Assembly: GCA_015056575.1 (NCBI GenBank) | Contig: SVGA01000002.1 | Location: 124,001-188,000 of the forward strand | Direction of reading: 5' to 3' | DNA from: Butyrivibrio sp. | Lineage (GTDB): Bacteria > Bacillota > Clostridia > Lachnospirales > Lachnospiraceae | DNA: 64,000 nucleotides | Shown: in pieces, positions 7,007 to 15,594 of the stretch | Layout: each line of letters opens with the position of its first letter | How positions within the stretch are numbered: the first letter of the stretch is position 1 | Position numbers and translations under genes: made by a program | The notes under the pieces: generated by a model | Told to the model about the DNA's origin: nothing | Databases searched by the model: none | Seen by the model: the letters and a program-made list of their open reading frames with translations, nothing else

Positions 7007-7252
7007 ATGTTTTTTAATGAAGCAATTGAAGATACTTATGACGAGGCCATGAAGCCTTATTACGAATCAGAAGAGCGCACTGCTCTGGATTCTATAGCTA
7101 CCAACAAATATGAGCAACTACTGAGCTCTCTTCCTGAGAATCTTCAGAAAGAGCTTACTGACTTTAGGCAGGCAATGGTCGACCTCATGGCATCTGAGTC
7201 CTGTAACGCATATGTCACAGGTGTTACTATCGGAATGTCAACTAAAAAATAG
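7007..7252 (+). CDS. Small hypothetical acidic protein, last gene of the repressor-ImmA operon
   Basis: The 81-residue protein starts at 7007 behind CAGGAGGATAGAAAAA, 19 bases after the preceding gene. It is acidic and helical (EAIEDTYDEAMKPYYESEER, then LQKELTDFRQAMVDLMA) and ends with a small-residue segment, YVTGVTIGMSTKK. A longer frame from 6863 overlaps the previous gene and has no ribosome site. The family is unknown to me. Its size, acidity and position would suit an inhibitor or partner of the 276-residue protein before it, but nothing proves this. Confidence 0.6.
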   Translation: MFFNEAIEDTYDEAMKPYYESEERTALDSIATNKYEQLLSSLPENLQKELTDFRQAMVDLMASESCNAYVTGVTIGMSTKK

Positions 7253-7266
7253 ACTCACTTACTAAA

Positions 7267-7292
7267 AGAACCAGACAGTTTTGTCTGGTTCT
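7267..7292. terminator. Bidirectional terminator between convergent units
   Basis: AGAACCAGACA (7267-7277) and TGTCTGGTTCT (7282-7292) form a perfect 11-base stem with a four-base loop. T-rich bases follow on both strands. It lies between the convergent plus-strand operon ending at 7252 and the restriction gene ending at 7319. Confidence 0.8.
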
Positions 7293-7318
7293 TATTGTCA
7301 TAAGAGTTTCTCTCGTAA

Positions 7319-9874
7319 CTAAAATCCTAGCTCTGGGAAATTCTCAATATCTCTAACTGTCTCCGTAAATTGGTCAATATCTAGCAATGCACCATAAAAT
7401 GTCATTCCTTTGATATCGCGATTTAACTGACTTACTTTATTTCTGATAGCTATATCTTTTTTGTCATTAACTGCTTCATCTTTATCCACATCTTTTATTT
7501 CATAGAATCCTACACTGCCATCCTTGAAGGACACAATAAAATCTGGATATGTTGGAGCTTTGCTTTTTACTATCTTACCCCTAATAACGACTTCAACATC
7601 ATACGGCACACAGAATGCTTTTTCACCTGAATCCGGATTTTTATACCAAAAAGAAACTTTATCCGAAGCATTTAATAGTCTTTCAAATATTTTTTCGGGA
7701 CCACTTGCATTTTCTGGCAAAGGCATGTGTTGAAGTTGCTTGCTTGCAGTGTCTTCAACAGTGGAATATTTCGGATTTCTGTCAAAAACAAAATCGCTTT
7801 CTTCAAATTCGTATGTTGATGAACTTTTAATGAAGTCATCAACGTCCCTGATGATTTGTTTTAAAAACGCTTCATTTTGAATAATCATTTTACTTCTTGC
7901 TTCTATGGTCGCTTCATCCATATTAGCTTTATCATCCGTAATCAAACTACTGAATTTTGCTATAATGCTCCTTTTTATCTGTGATTTTGCAGGTTCTGGA
8001 TAATGCTTCATTAAAATTAATTTCTTTATAATGGCATTCGCCTTATCGTTTAATAGTGCTGGCGTATCAGCAATTGAAAACTTAGACTCATTGCTCTTTA
8101 AAACAGCCTTATTATCTGTATCCAACAAAGAGTCGTCTAACTCTATTGTTTTCCCCCTAAACTCAATCCCACTGGAAAAGTTTTGAACATTCTTCTTTTT
8201 TACAACGTTTTTATCTACAATTTCCTTTATTTCTTTTTTCAAGTCTTCAACTGAAGGCCCTTTATTTTTTGCAATTCGATTCTGTCCCGATAGAGCATCT
8301 TCAATTCTCACAATATCTGATGAAAAACCACTTGCCCCCTCAGCTGTCACCTCTTCAGATACAACCACATCTTCCTGGTCTTCGTTTCCCAGCGGACCAG
8401 TTTCTAGCTTACTATCGCTCTGCTCAAAATCGGTTACAGATTCCTTATTGTTAGCTTTTTCTTCCACTTTCTCATCAAAGGCTTTCTCTTGAACAGTTTG
8501 CTTGTTATAAGCAGCCATTCTAGCTTCAAAATTGGTGGCTGTATCAATCTCAGTTGCTACAACTAAAGGTTTTTCTCTTGTAATAAAAGCATCTTTCTCA
8601 TCTTCAAATGCCCTGTCAAATTCATTTGATAACTCATAGTTCTCACTTGGAACATAAACATATCCATAGTTCAGGTCATCATCAGCATAGTGTATATGCT
8701 CTGGCATCCTAAATATTCGCCCAATAGTTTGTATATCAAATGAACTAACCTCATCCGTGTCTTTACGGGTGACCACTCGCCGATATCGCAAAAGAATATG
8801 TGCTCGCGGGCAGTCCCATCCTGTAGCTACCGCTTGTTTGAAGAGTAAAACCTTCACTTCATTTTTACTCAGATTCTTTATAACAATATCGTCTGATCGT
8901 AATTTGTCCTTTTTATTATCTGTTTCCGATATCCATATCGCGTAATCATTATTAGCATTTTCAGAATACTTTTTATCTAAAATATTCTTAATTCTAATGA
9001 TATCCGTATTGTTTTTATCATCATCAAATTGAACCAATAATAACGGGGTTACGTTAGACTGAGCTTTTCTGTATTTCGCCTCAAGCCTATCTCGCTGTTC
9101 TAATGCAATCCTTAAGAAAAATTCATCTATCGAATCATATCTGTCTATAGCACTCTCATCAAAATCTTTAATCGTATTAAAACAGATTCCCTTTTTAATC
9201 ATATGTTCAGCTATGACATCTGCCACTTTTATCACATACTTATGATTCGCTTCGGATAACTGCTTTAAAGAAGGAGTTGCTGACATCCCTAATATGAAAT
9301 GTGGATTAAAAAGATTTACGATTTTTCTATAGCTTTCAGTATCATAATTTGTATGGAATTCATCAATTACAAAAATAAAATCAACATCTTCTGAATTCTT
9401 TATTGCAGAACTAAAGTTTCTCTCATCACTTCTTGCAAAGAGGTTATTTGATAATTCACCTGTTTCCTTATCAATATTATTAAGCTTTTCCCAATTTACG
9501 ACATAAACATCTTTATCATTGAAACGTTCCGCTATGAAATCAGCACTATCTTCAATGTTATTGATAACAATATCCTTTGCCTTTATATATTCCTTCAATT
9601 TGTTTCCAGATTGAATATGCAAATTGGCATTTCCTTTAGAAAGCCATATAACGCACAAGTTCTTACTTAGTCTTATATCTTCCTTGGATTCTAATAATTC
9701 TTCGATATATTTGGCCGCAATACAAGTTTTGCCTGAGCCTGTAATGGCTTTGAGGATTATCAGTCGCTGCCTTATTTCAGATTTCAGAAATGCTATTGAA
9801 CGAGGCAATAAACCATCAGCCTCATCATAAATTGCCAATTTCTGATAATCCATAAGCTCAATTTGCTCGCTCAT
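7319..9874 (-). CDS. res: Type III restriction enzyme, Res subunit
   Basis: The 851-residue protein combines an SF2 translocase with a C-terminal nuclease. Visible motifs are AITGSGKT (Walker A, near residue 45), VIDEFHTNY (Walker B, near residue 170), GMSATP (motif III, near residue 198) and a late helicase motif around IGRIFRMPEH. Near residues 775-800, YPDFIVSF and FYEIKDVDKDE form the PD-(D/E)XK nuclease site. Type III enzymes need the Mod partner for DNA recognition and cut after ATP-driven communication between two head-to-head sites. Its start overlaps the mod stop by four bases. A low-complexity acidic linker at about residues 470-530 is longer than I would expect. All key motifs look intact. 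Confidence 0.93.
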   Translation of the reverse strand: MSEQIELMDYQKLAIYDEADGLLPRSIAFLKSEIRQRLIILKAITGSGKTCIAAKYIEELLESKEDIRLSKNLCVIWLSKGNANLHIQSGNKLKEYIKAKDIVINNIEDSADFIAERFNDKDVYVVNWEKLNNIDKETGELSNNLFARSDERNFSSAIKNSEDVDFIFVIDEFHTNYDTESYRKIVNLFNPHFILGMSATPSLKQLSEANHKYVIKVADVIAEHMIKKGICFNTIKDFDESAIDRYDSIDEFFLRIALEQRDRLEAKYRKAQSNVTPLLLVQFDDDKNNTDIIRIKNILDKKYSENANNDYAIWISETDNKKDKLRSDDIVIKNLSKNEVKVLLFKQAVATGWDCPRAHILLRYRRVVTRKDTDEVSSFDIQTIGRIFRMPEHIHYADDDLNYGYVYVPSENYELSNEFDRAFEDEKDAFITREKPLVVATEIDTATNFEARMAAYNKQTVQEKAFDEKVEEKANNKESVTDFEQSDSKLETGPLGNEDQEDVVVSEEVTAEGASGFSSDIVRIEDALSGQNRIAKNKGPSVEDLKKEIKEIVDKNVVKKKNVQNFSSGIEFRGKTIELDDSLLDTDNKAVLKSNESKFSIADTPALLNDKANAIIKKLILMKHYPEPAKSQIKRSIIAKFSSLITDDKANMDEATIEARSKMIIQNEAFLKQIIRDVDDFIKSSSTYEFEESDFVFDRNPKYSTVEDTASKQLQHMPLPENASGPEKIFERLLNASDKVSFWYKNPDSGEKAFCVPYDVEVVIRGKIVKSKAPTYPDFIVSFKDGSVGFYEIKDVDKDEAVNDKKDIAIRNKVSQLNRDIKGMTFYGALLDIDQFTETVRDIENFPELGF

Positions 9875-11712
9875 CTGGTTTCTCTCCTTACATACTTTTT
9901 AGCTGCCTTCAACACTTCCAATACCTCATCGGGATATGGCACATATTCGATAGTGTCTTTCAACTCCCTAGCTTCTATAGCACAATAAACCTTGCGCTTA
10001 GTTTTTGAAAAAACTCCTGGAAGCAAAGAGTCTTCTACTTCAAATTCATCCATATATGGATCTAAAACTACCATTATTTCTGTATCTTGATTTGAAAGCA
10101 AGTGATAATCATCCTTTTCAGATACATCAAACACATTTTCTTTCAATGCTATATAAGATACTGCTTGTTTCGCAAGATTGTTTCTTGTTATCTCATCTAT
10201 CGCGGATTCTTCTAATGTATCGACTATCTTATAAAAATATAGGTTGTTGCTTTTATAGCCCTCAGAATAATCTGACCCATCCTCACGTTTCCCTGTCATA
10301 ATTAGCTTTAATCTCGGATACGTCACCGCTGAACAAACTCCATAATTCTCCCACTCTGGCATATCCTCATCGACACCATCCTTTTTTGCTTTCTTTTTTG
10401 CGCTGTCTCCTAGCTCATTATTAGTACAAAGGATGAACTTCCTGTGTCCGCCGTCTTCTGCGTTTAATTCCATAACTGCATGTCCAGTTGTCCCAGACCC
10501 TGCATAAAAATCGAGAACCGTAATATCATCATCAAATATTGAAAGAATATGCTTGATTAACGCTACTGGTTTTGGATATTCAAAATCAAATTTTTCAGCC
10601 TTAAGCCATTTCGTTGTTCCTTGTGAATCAAAGAATAAGGTTGATTTTGGAATTTGTTTTAAATAATCATGAAGATAGCGTTTTGGCCTTGGTATTATAG
10701 TCTCATCCTCGCCAAATGCCATAAGGCCCTCGTTTACAAGCCTTAATAATTCCTCTTCTTTGTATCTCCATCCTCCATTGGGGATAGGGCAAGGTTTTTT
10801 TGTGACTGGATGATATATGACCGTATCAGTATTTCCGTTCTTTACTCCTCCAGGATTATCTGTTTCATATACATCCTTTTCATCAGCATAAGTAAAATGG
10901 TCAAAATCATAAAAGCGCGGATACTTAACAAGTTCCAATAATTCTTGATGTATTTCCTCTGCTGATAATCCTCTATTAACAAGAGCTTTTGCTCTCTTAC
11001 AGTATTCATCTACATTATTCTTTTTTACCGCCCATTCCCCATTTTCTATCACATTTTGTTTGCCCTTAGCATAGCAAACAACATATTCATGGCTAACCGA
11101 TACTAGTTTCGCATTATTCTTTGTAGAATTGGAGGCAACAATCATTTGCGCTACGAAGTTTTCCGAACCAAAAATATCGTTCATTAGCATTTTTAACTCT
11201 GCTTGATACCTGTCATCTATAGAAACAAAAATGACACCTTTATCAGTCAAAAGATTTTTGGCAAGTTTTAGTCTAATATCAAGCATTGATAGCCATTCAG
11301 ATTTTTCAAATTTATCATTATATGATAGCGTTGTTGATTCCGTATTATATGGAGGATCTATATAAATAACATCAACTTTCCCTTTTCTGTTTGAATCGAT
11401 ATGGGTATACTGCATTGTCATCAATGCTAGAAGGTTATCTCCCTCGATTAATACATGATTTATTCCCGTATCCTTATCCGTTATAATATTTTTATTTAAA
11501 TCCGGTTCGAGTATTGGTAGCTTTTCACCTTTTAAAATTGAATCTGGTATAGATGTTTTTGTATGTTCCCATACCAATCCACATACTCTTCTATCAATCA
11601 TTTTTTGTAACGGAGATAATAAATCACCTATTTCATCACTAGAGATGCCGGCCTCTATCATCCTTTTTTTTATTATTTCCAGCTGCTCACGCTCTGTTAA
11701 AATATCATTCAT
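9871..11712 (-). CDS. mod: Type III DNA methyltransferase, Mod subunit
   Basis: The 613-residue protein has DPPY at residues 119-122 and the AdoMet-binding motif DFYAGSGTTGHAV near residue 400. This motif order is that of beta-class N6-adenine methyltransferases such as Type III Mod. The region between (about 150-390) should contain the target-recognition domain that sets specificity for both subunits. It is co-transcribed with res through an ATGA overlap. A run of eight A spans codons 14-17 (11664-11671 on the plus strand as T), a possible slippage site. The ribosome site is weak (GGGGAT). The target sequence cannot be read from this. Confidence 0.93.
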   Translation of the reverse strand: MNDILTEREQLEIIKKRMIEAGISSDEIGDLLSPLQKMIDRRVCGLVWEHTKTSIPDSILKGEKLPILEPDLNKNIITDKDTGINHVLIEGDNLLALMTMQYTHIDSNRKGKVDVIYIDPPYNTESTTLSYNDKFEKSEWLSMLDIRLKLAKNLLTDKGVIFVSIDDRYQAELKMLMNDIFGSENFVAQMIVASNSTKNNAKLVSVSHEYVVCYAKGKQNVIENGEWAVKKNNVDEYCKRAKALVNRGLSAEEIHQELLELVKYPRFYDFDHFTYADEKDVYETDNPGGVKNGNTDTVIYHPVTKKPCPIPNGGWRYKEEELLRLVNEGLMAFGEDETIIPRPKRYLHDYLKQIPKSTLFFDSQGTTKWLKAEKFDFEYPKPVALIKHILSIFDDDITVLDFYAGSGTTGHAVMELNAEDGGHRKFILCTNNELGDSAKKKAKKDGVDEDMPEWENYGVCSAVTYPRLKLIMTGKREDGSDYSEGYKSNNLYFYKIVDTLEESAIDEITRNNLAKQAVSYIALKENVFDVSEKDDYHLLSNQDTEIMVVLDPYMDEFEVEDSLLPGVFSKTKRKVYCAIEARELKDTIEYVPYPDEVLEVLKAAKKYVRRETR

Positions 11713-11760
11713 GTCAGATCCCCATCTTTTTTGAATTCATTTTGCGGTACTTATTATATT

Positions 11761-12123
11761 TTAATCGTTTTCTGACCTGTTTGCACTATAATTCAACTCT
11801 TCAAGCAACCTATCAAATTCCGTCTTCCCTCTATGCTTAAGCCTGTAATCATCGTGGTTTAGTATTTCGAGAACCGCATCCATGACGCTAGAGAATGTTC
11901 CATGCTCATGGTAGCCGTTCGCATCTGAATGCTTATGCATAAGGAAGTAGAAGCATTCCTTAGGCTTACCTTTACTCAGCTCCTTTTTGGAAAGATACTG
12001 CTCAGTTTCCATAATCATCCACCAGTCTTTGTTCTGGGATTGAAGCTCCGCCACTGACGAGCCAAGTATATTTATATTGAAACAGTCCCTCTCAATTATT
12101 CCTATTTCTTCACTTGTAAACAT
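11761..12123 (-). CDS. Hypothetical protein upstream of the Type III system
   Basis: The 120-residue product begins MFTSEEIGII at 12123, directly after CCAAGGAGTTTTTAT; a longer frame to 12159 lacks a ribosome site. It is soluble-looking, with KDWWMIMETEQYL, ECFYFLMHKHSD and a C-terminal helix LEELNYSANRSEND. I do not recognise a family. It lies 48 bases upstream of mod on the same strand, next to the element boundary, so it may belong to the restriction cargo or to the element's attachment end. Confidence 0.6.
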   Translation of the reverse strand: MFTSEEIGIIERDCFNINILGSSVAELQSQNKDWWMIMETEQYLSKKELSKGKPKECFYFLMHKHSDANGYHEHGTFSSVMDAVLEILNHDDYRLKHRGKTEFDRLLEELNYSANRSEND

Positions 12124-12145
12124 ATAAAAACTCCTTGGAAAAAAC

Positions 12146-12191
12146 ATGCCGATTGGCATTATATAAATACTAACGGTAAATCCTACCGTTA
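12146..12191. repeat. Two short palindromes near the element's right end
   Basis: ATGCC-GATT-GGCAT (12146-12159) and TAACGGTA-AATCC-TACCGTTA (12171-12191) are perfect hairpins, five and eight base pairs long. They lie between the last element gene and the truncated cpaF. Such palindromes are common in recombinase arm sites and operators, but no function is shown. Confidence 0.35.
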
Positions 12192-12199
12192 CAAGATAG

Positions 12200-12568
12200 T
12201 TACATATAATCAGAATTAAAATCTGTAAGATAGCTGACCGCAGTGGATTGACTGCTGCCGCAAATAAGAAATGCCCAAAACATGGGCTTTTTCGGGGTTA
12301 TAGTTCTCGTACATTGTATATTTTCAAGGCTTCTCACGTCCGTTATGGAAGGGTCATCAAGAAGCTTTTGAAGAACATCCAGTTTTCTTATGGAATCAAA
12401 AACCCCCGTCCTAAGAGCCTTCTTCTGTTCAATGGTGAGGGTCTTGTACCGCAGTATCTGAGCCATTTCTCTGTCAATGAGCTCGTACATCTCGCCATCG
12501 CTTATGTCCCTGTAATAATCAATGGATCCCATGACCCTGTCTTTTATGACTCTTCTTAAGCTTTCCAT
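12200..12568 (-). pseudogene. Truncated cpaF/tadA (Tad pilus ATPase), N terminus only
   Basis: Residues 1 to about 78 (MESLRRVIKDRV through LLDDPSITDV) match the N-terminal region of CpaF/TadA secretion ATPases. In an intact protein a segment like MINGPDHIF, the core domain and a Walker A would follow. Here, from about 12335 on, the frame runs into unrelated sequence (RSLENIQCTRT) and stops at 12200. The start at ATG 12568 lies one base after the tadZ stop, so the original gene was coupled to tadZ. The break marks where the mobile element joins the chromosome; the rest of cpaF may lie beyond the left window edge. Confidence 0.75.
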
Positions 12569-12569
12569 A

Positions 12570-13607
12570 TCATCTGCCAAACCAGGGATCAAGGACTTCC
12601 ACTCCCCTGACAAGACTGCTTACGCACATGTCGTAGAACTCGCTGTTCTTGATATGTGGAACGCAGCATTTTAAGGTCTTGTTCAGCACATCCTCATAGC
12701 CGTTTTCAAGAAGGATCTTTTTGTATCTTTCCATTCTGTATTCATCATCGTCATTGAGCCTAGTGACCGTGTACACCTTGTCGCAGGAACGGAGGATGTC
12801 AAACAGATCATCCGAGTAGTCCTTTAGGTCGATGACAATGTTTCTGTAGCCACAGTCCTCAGAAAGGTGCTTAATGAGCTCCGTCAGCTGATAATTGCTG
12901 ATCTCTCTGCACTGCTTCATTGTTTTTGGTGGGGGAATGATATCCAGGGCGTTAACAGAATTTTTTACCCTCTCAAGATTAAGGGCAAACCTCCCGGGAT
13001 TAAGATCGTCTAAGTATAAAAGATCCGTGATATCAAGCTCGGGTTCTCTCCCGAACATTTTGTTAAGAGGTGAATAAGGATCCAGGCAGATAAGAACCGT
13101 CCTTCTCTCCATGGCCAGGCCCTCGGCCACCTTTTGAGAGAGAGTTGTCTGACCGGACCTTGAAAGCGGAGTGTAGAATCCATGGACGCTGCACTGCCCC
13201 CTTCCGGGCTTTAATCCGATGTCCCGAAACTCCTCCGGGTATTCGGCGCAATACCAGATGACGGAATCCATGATTCTTTTTGCGGGAAGATATTTTCCAA
13301 GACGCCCCAGATTTCCGACATCAAAGATAATGCCCAGACGGTCGGGCTCCTCGGTCACCATGTCCTCATCAAGGACTATGGCGTTTTTGTATTTGCTAAG
13401 GCTTCCCATCTCCTCCAGCTGTCCGTAGCACTCCTGAGAAATAAGGATAAGACCCGGGGTTCTTCTGTTAAAGAACTCATCCATGAGCTTAGCATCGGTA
13501 AAAGAGACATAGTCAAAGGAAAACTCCAGATTGTCCCTTAAGTACTCTGTGAGTCGCCGGCAATACTTCTCATTGCCGTCACAGACTGCAAAATAATTTT
13601 TCTTCAT
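12570..13607 (-). CDS. tadZ: TadZ/CpaE-like pilus-localisation ATPase
   Basis: The 345-residue protein has an N-terminal atypical receiver-like domain (residues 1-130: KKNYFAVCDGNEKYCRRLTE, then FTDAKLMDEFF and GLILISQE). A MinD/ParA-like ATPase domain follows. Its P-loop reads PLSRSGQTT rather than GGxGKT, a degenerate form also seen in Eubacterium TadZ (TSPCGGVGTST). TadZ marks the pole where Tad pili assemble and recruits the CpaF ATPase, whose gene follows one base later but is broken. The start is uncertain: AAAAAGGAGAT lies closer to a GTG in frame (13625) than to the ATG used here. With cpaF interrupted, the pilus is probably not made. Confidence 0.78.
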   Translation of the reverse strand: MKKNYFAVCDGNEKYCRRLTEYLRDNLEFSFDYVSFTDAKLMDEFFNRRTPGLILISQECYGQLEEMGSLSKYKNAIVLDEDMVTEEPDRLGIIFDVGNLGRLGKYLPAKRIMDSVIWYCAEYPEEFRDIGLKPGRGQCSVHGFYTPLSRSGQTTLSQKVAEGLAMERRTVLICLDPYSPLNKMFGREPELDITDLLYLDDLNPGRFALNLERVKNSVNALDIIPPPKTMKQCREISNYQLTELIKHLSEDCGYRNIVIDLKDYSDDLFDILRSCDKVYTVTRLNDDDEYRMERYKKILLENGYEDVLNKTLKCCVPHIKNSEFYDMCVSSLVRGVEVLDPWFGR

Positions 13608-13657
13608 TCTTTTCGAAATAAACACATCTCCTTTTTGTTTTCGAGCTCGTGAACAAG

Positions 13658-13686
13658 AATTTATCACCGGGAAAAAACTTTGTAAA
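13658..13686 (-). promoter_or_regulatory. Sigma-A promoter upstream of tadZ
   Basis: On the minus strand TTTACA (13686-13681) and TAAATT (13663-13658) are separated by 17 bases. It is the only good promoter between fliS and tadZ, so the Tad genes are probably transcribed from here. Confidence 0.55.
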
Positions 13687-13773
13687 CCCCCGGTAAAGGG
13701 TGCACTCCGGTCAAATCTTAAGAATTTGTTTTCTTAGTCCATCATCCTCGGCAATAACCCGAATCCCGCAAAA

Positions 13774-13823
13774 ATAGCGGGGCCCGAAAACCTTGAATTA
13801 CTTCATGATCTCCGCCCCGCTAT
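13774..13823 (-). terminator. Terminator of the flagellin-fliS unit
   Basis: ATAGCGGGGC (13774-13783) pairs perfectly with GCCCCGCTAT (13814-13823) across a 30-base loop. On the minus strand the stem is followed by TTTTTG. It sits 69 bases after the fliS stop. The GC-rich loop edge (GGGCCCC) could allow alternative folding. Confidence 0.65.
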
Positions 13824-13892
13824 CGCAAAGTCGTTTATTTGTATCTAATATTAATAATTTATACCCTGAAAAATTAATATCTTAAGAATTTC

Positions 13893-14369
13893 TTAAGCCA
13901 TCAGTCCCCTGTTCATGGAAACTGCGGTAACATCCTCATTTAAGCTGAATCTTCCGTAGGTCAGGCCGGCGATAACGGTCTGGGTATTTCCCATGAGCCT
14001 TGCACTTTCGTCTGCCTTCTCCAGCTCCAGATATGCACTGTGAAGCTGCTTAAAATTCTGTTGCACCTTCCATACCCTGTGGATGCTGCCCTTTGCCCCT
14101 GCCACCATCAGCTCTCTCTTTGAGAAAATGTAGATCTTATGCAGGTTCTTTGCCAGTTCATATCTCATATCCAAGGAGCGAAGGAGCTCGTCGATGCAGT
14201 TCTGGGCGTATCCGATGCTGCGGTCTGCGTCAGCTCTTTTCCCAAGGGCAAGAGCGTCTATCGTGTCGTTGAGATAATCCATTACCATTTCGTAAATGAT
14301 GGTGATCATCTGGGTTTTGTTGGCCTGGGTTATCCTGAGTGTATATTCCTGTTTCTTTTCCTGTGTCAT
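13893..14369 (-). CDS. fliS: Flagellar export chaperone FliS-like protein
   Basis: The 158-residue protein has the all-helical pattern of FliS: YTLRITQANKTQMITIIYEM, MDYLNDTIDAL and a middle helix with AQNCIDELLRSLDM. FliS binds the C-terminal helices of unpolymerised flagellin in the cytoplasm and keeps it export-ready. It lies 26 bases after the flagellin gene on the same strand, which supports the call. It is a little longer than the usual 125-135 residues, with extra sequence at the C terminus. The start at 14369 follows GGAGGATTTGCTC. Confidence 0.8.
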   Translation of the reverse strand: MTQEKKQEYTLRITQANKTQMITIIYEMVMDYLNDTIDALALGKRADADRSIGYAQNCIDELLRSLDMRYELAKNLHKIYIFSKRELMVAGAKGSIHRVWKVQQNFKQLHSAYLELEKADESARLMGNTQTVIAGLTYGRFSLNEDVTAVSMNRGLMA

Positions 14370-14395
14370 GAGCAAATCCTCCGGTAAAGAGATGA

Positions 14396-15565
14396 TCACT
14401 GCAGAAGCTGAAGAACCTGTGAAGGTCTCTCATTGGCCTGTGCCATCATGGAAGTTCCCGCCTGAGAAAGCACCTGTTGTGTTGAGTAGGTGGTCATCTC
14501 CTCAGCCATATCAACGTCCATGATCCTGGAATAAGCACTGGTCATGTTCTCAACTGTGATGTCCAGGTTGCTGACGGTGTGCTCAAGCCTGTTCTGATAA
14601 GCACCCAGCCTGCTTCTGATCCCGCTGACTGTGGTGATGGCATTTTTGACGCTCTCGATTCCCTCTCTTGCGCCGTTAACATTGGCAAAATCAAGATTGT
14701 AAAGGCTAAGGCTATGGAGATTAACCTTGGGGATCCTGATATCCAGAGTCTGTCCCTCGTTGGCGCCAACCTGCATGGTCATTGCGCCTTTGCCTGTAAG
14801 ATCAAGCTGCACGGTGTCATTGAAAAGCTCATCGATCTGGAGCTTGATCTCTCTTCCGCTGTTGTCGGCAATTGTGAGGACATCCTCATTTATTGTGGCA
14901 ACGCCGGTGGGCATGTACTCCACGCCGTCGCGATAGATCTTGATTTCTTTCTCGGAGCCGTTTCTGAAGAAGATGGCCTGCTTGTCAACGCCGGTGGTTC
15001 CGGTTACATGCAGGTAATCCACATCGATGCCTGTAATGGTGTACTTGCCGGCCTCGATATTATCCGAATAACTAAGAAGCTGCATCTTGGGGTCTGTGAT
15101 CGCCGAATCAGGGTCACTTCCAACGGTGGCGTAGCCCTTCAGGTCAAAAGAGCCATCAAGGATGCATTGTCCGTTGAACTCGGTTGTGTTTGCCATTCTT
15201 TCAAGCTCTTCCTTAAGAAGAGTAACCTCTGCCTGAATGGCCTCTCTGTCACTGTCTTCCAGGGTTCCGTTGCTGGCCTGAATGGCAAGCTCACTCATTC
15301 TCTGGAGAACCGCATGTATCTCCGAGAGGGATCCGTCAGCTATCTGAACTATTGAAATGGCATCATTGGAAGAGTCGTTGGCAACTCCCAGACCTTCGAT
15401 CTGGGAATTCATTCTTCTGGACATTGCAAGGCCGGAGGGGTTGTCCTTGGCGTTTGCAATCTTAAGACCACTGGATAAGCGCTCCAGTGACTCTGAAAGA
15501 AGCGTGTCATTTCTTTGAAGTGCGTTGTTTGCTATCATTGCGGATACGTTGTAATTAACCTTCAT
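14396..15565 (-). CDS. Flagellin
   Basis: The 389-residue protein has both conserved flagellin ends: an N-terminal D0/D1 helix (NYNVSAMIANNALQRND, ERLSSGLKIANAKDNPSGLA) and a C-terminal helix (SRIMDVDMAEEMTTYSTQQV, SQAGTSMMAQANE). The middle (residues 150-290) is the variable, surface-exposed part and is of moderate length. Flagellin is exported through the flagellar core and polymerises into the filament. It starts after GAGGTAGGA and lies only 29 bases downstream of the large DUF6240-like gene, with FliS following. No typical sigma-28 promoter is visible in that gap, so transcription may read through or start within the upstream gene. Confidence 0.95.
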   Translation of the reverse strand: MKVNYNVSAMIANNALQRNDTLLSESLERLSSGLKIANAKDNPSGLAMSRRMNSQIEGLGVANDSSNDAISIVQIADGSLSEIHAVLQRMSELAIQASNGTLEDSDREAIQAEVTLLKEELERMANTTEFNGQCILDGSFDLKGYATVGSDPDSAITDPKMQLLSYSDNIEAGKYTITGIDVDYLHVTGTTGVDKQAIFFRNGSEKEIKIYRDGVEYMPTGVATINEDVLTIADNSGREIKLQIDELFNDTVQLDLTGKGAMTMQVGANEGQTLDIRIPKVNLHSLSLYNLDFANVNGAREGIESVKNAITTVSGIRSRLGAYQNRLEHTVSNLDITVENMTSAYSRIMDVDMAEEMTTYSTQQVLSQAGTSMMAQANERPSQVLQLLQ

Positions 15566-15594
15566 TCCTACCTCATTTCTTCACATGGTGAATT

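Noticed and set aside
1-12335. Complete prophage
   Set aside because: No capsid, portal, terminase, tail or lysis gene is visible in this part, so only a phage-like or integrative element can be claimed.
13774-13823. c-di-GMP riboswitch between fliS and tadZ
   Set aside because: The long-loop hairpin lies right after fliS and is followed by a T run; the conserved riboswitch loops were not seen, so a terminator is simpler.
14579-15355. 258-codon plus-strand frame opposite flagellin
   Set aside because: Shadow of the flagellin gene, with no ribosome site or recognisable domain.
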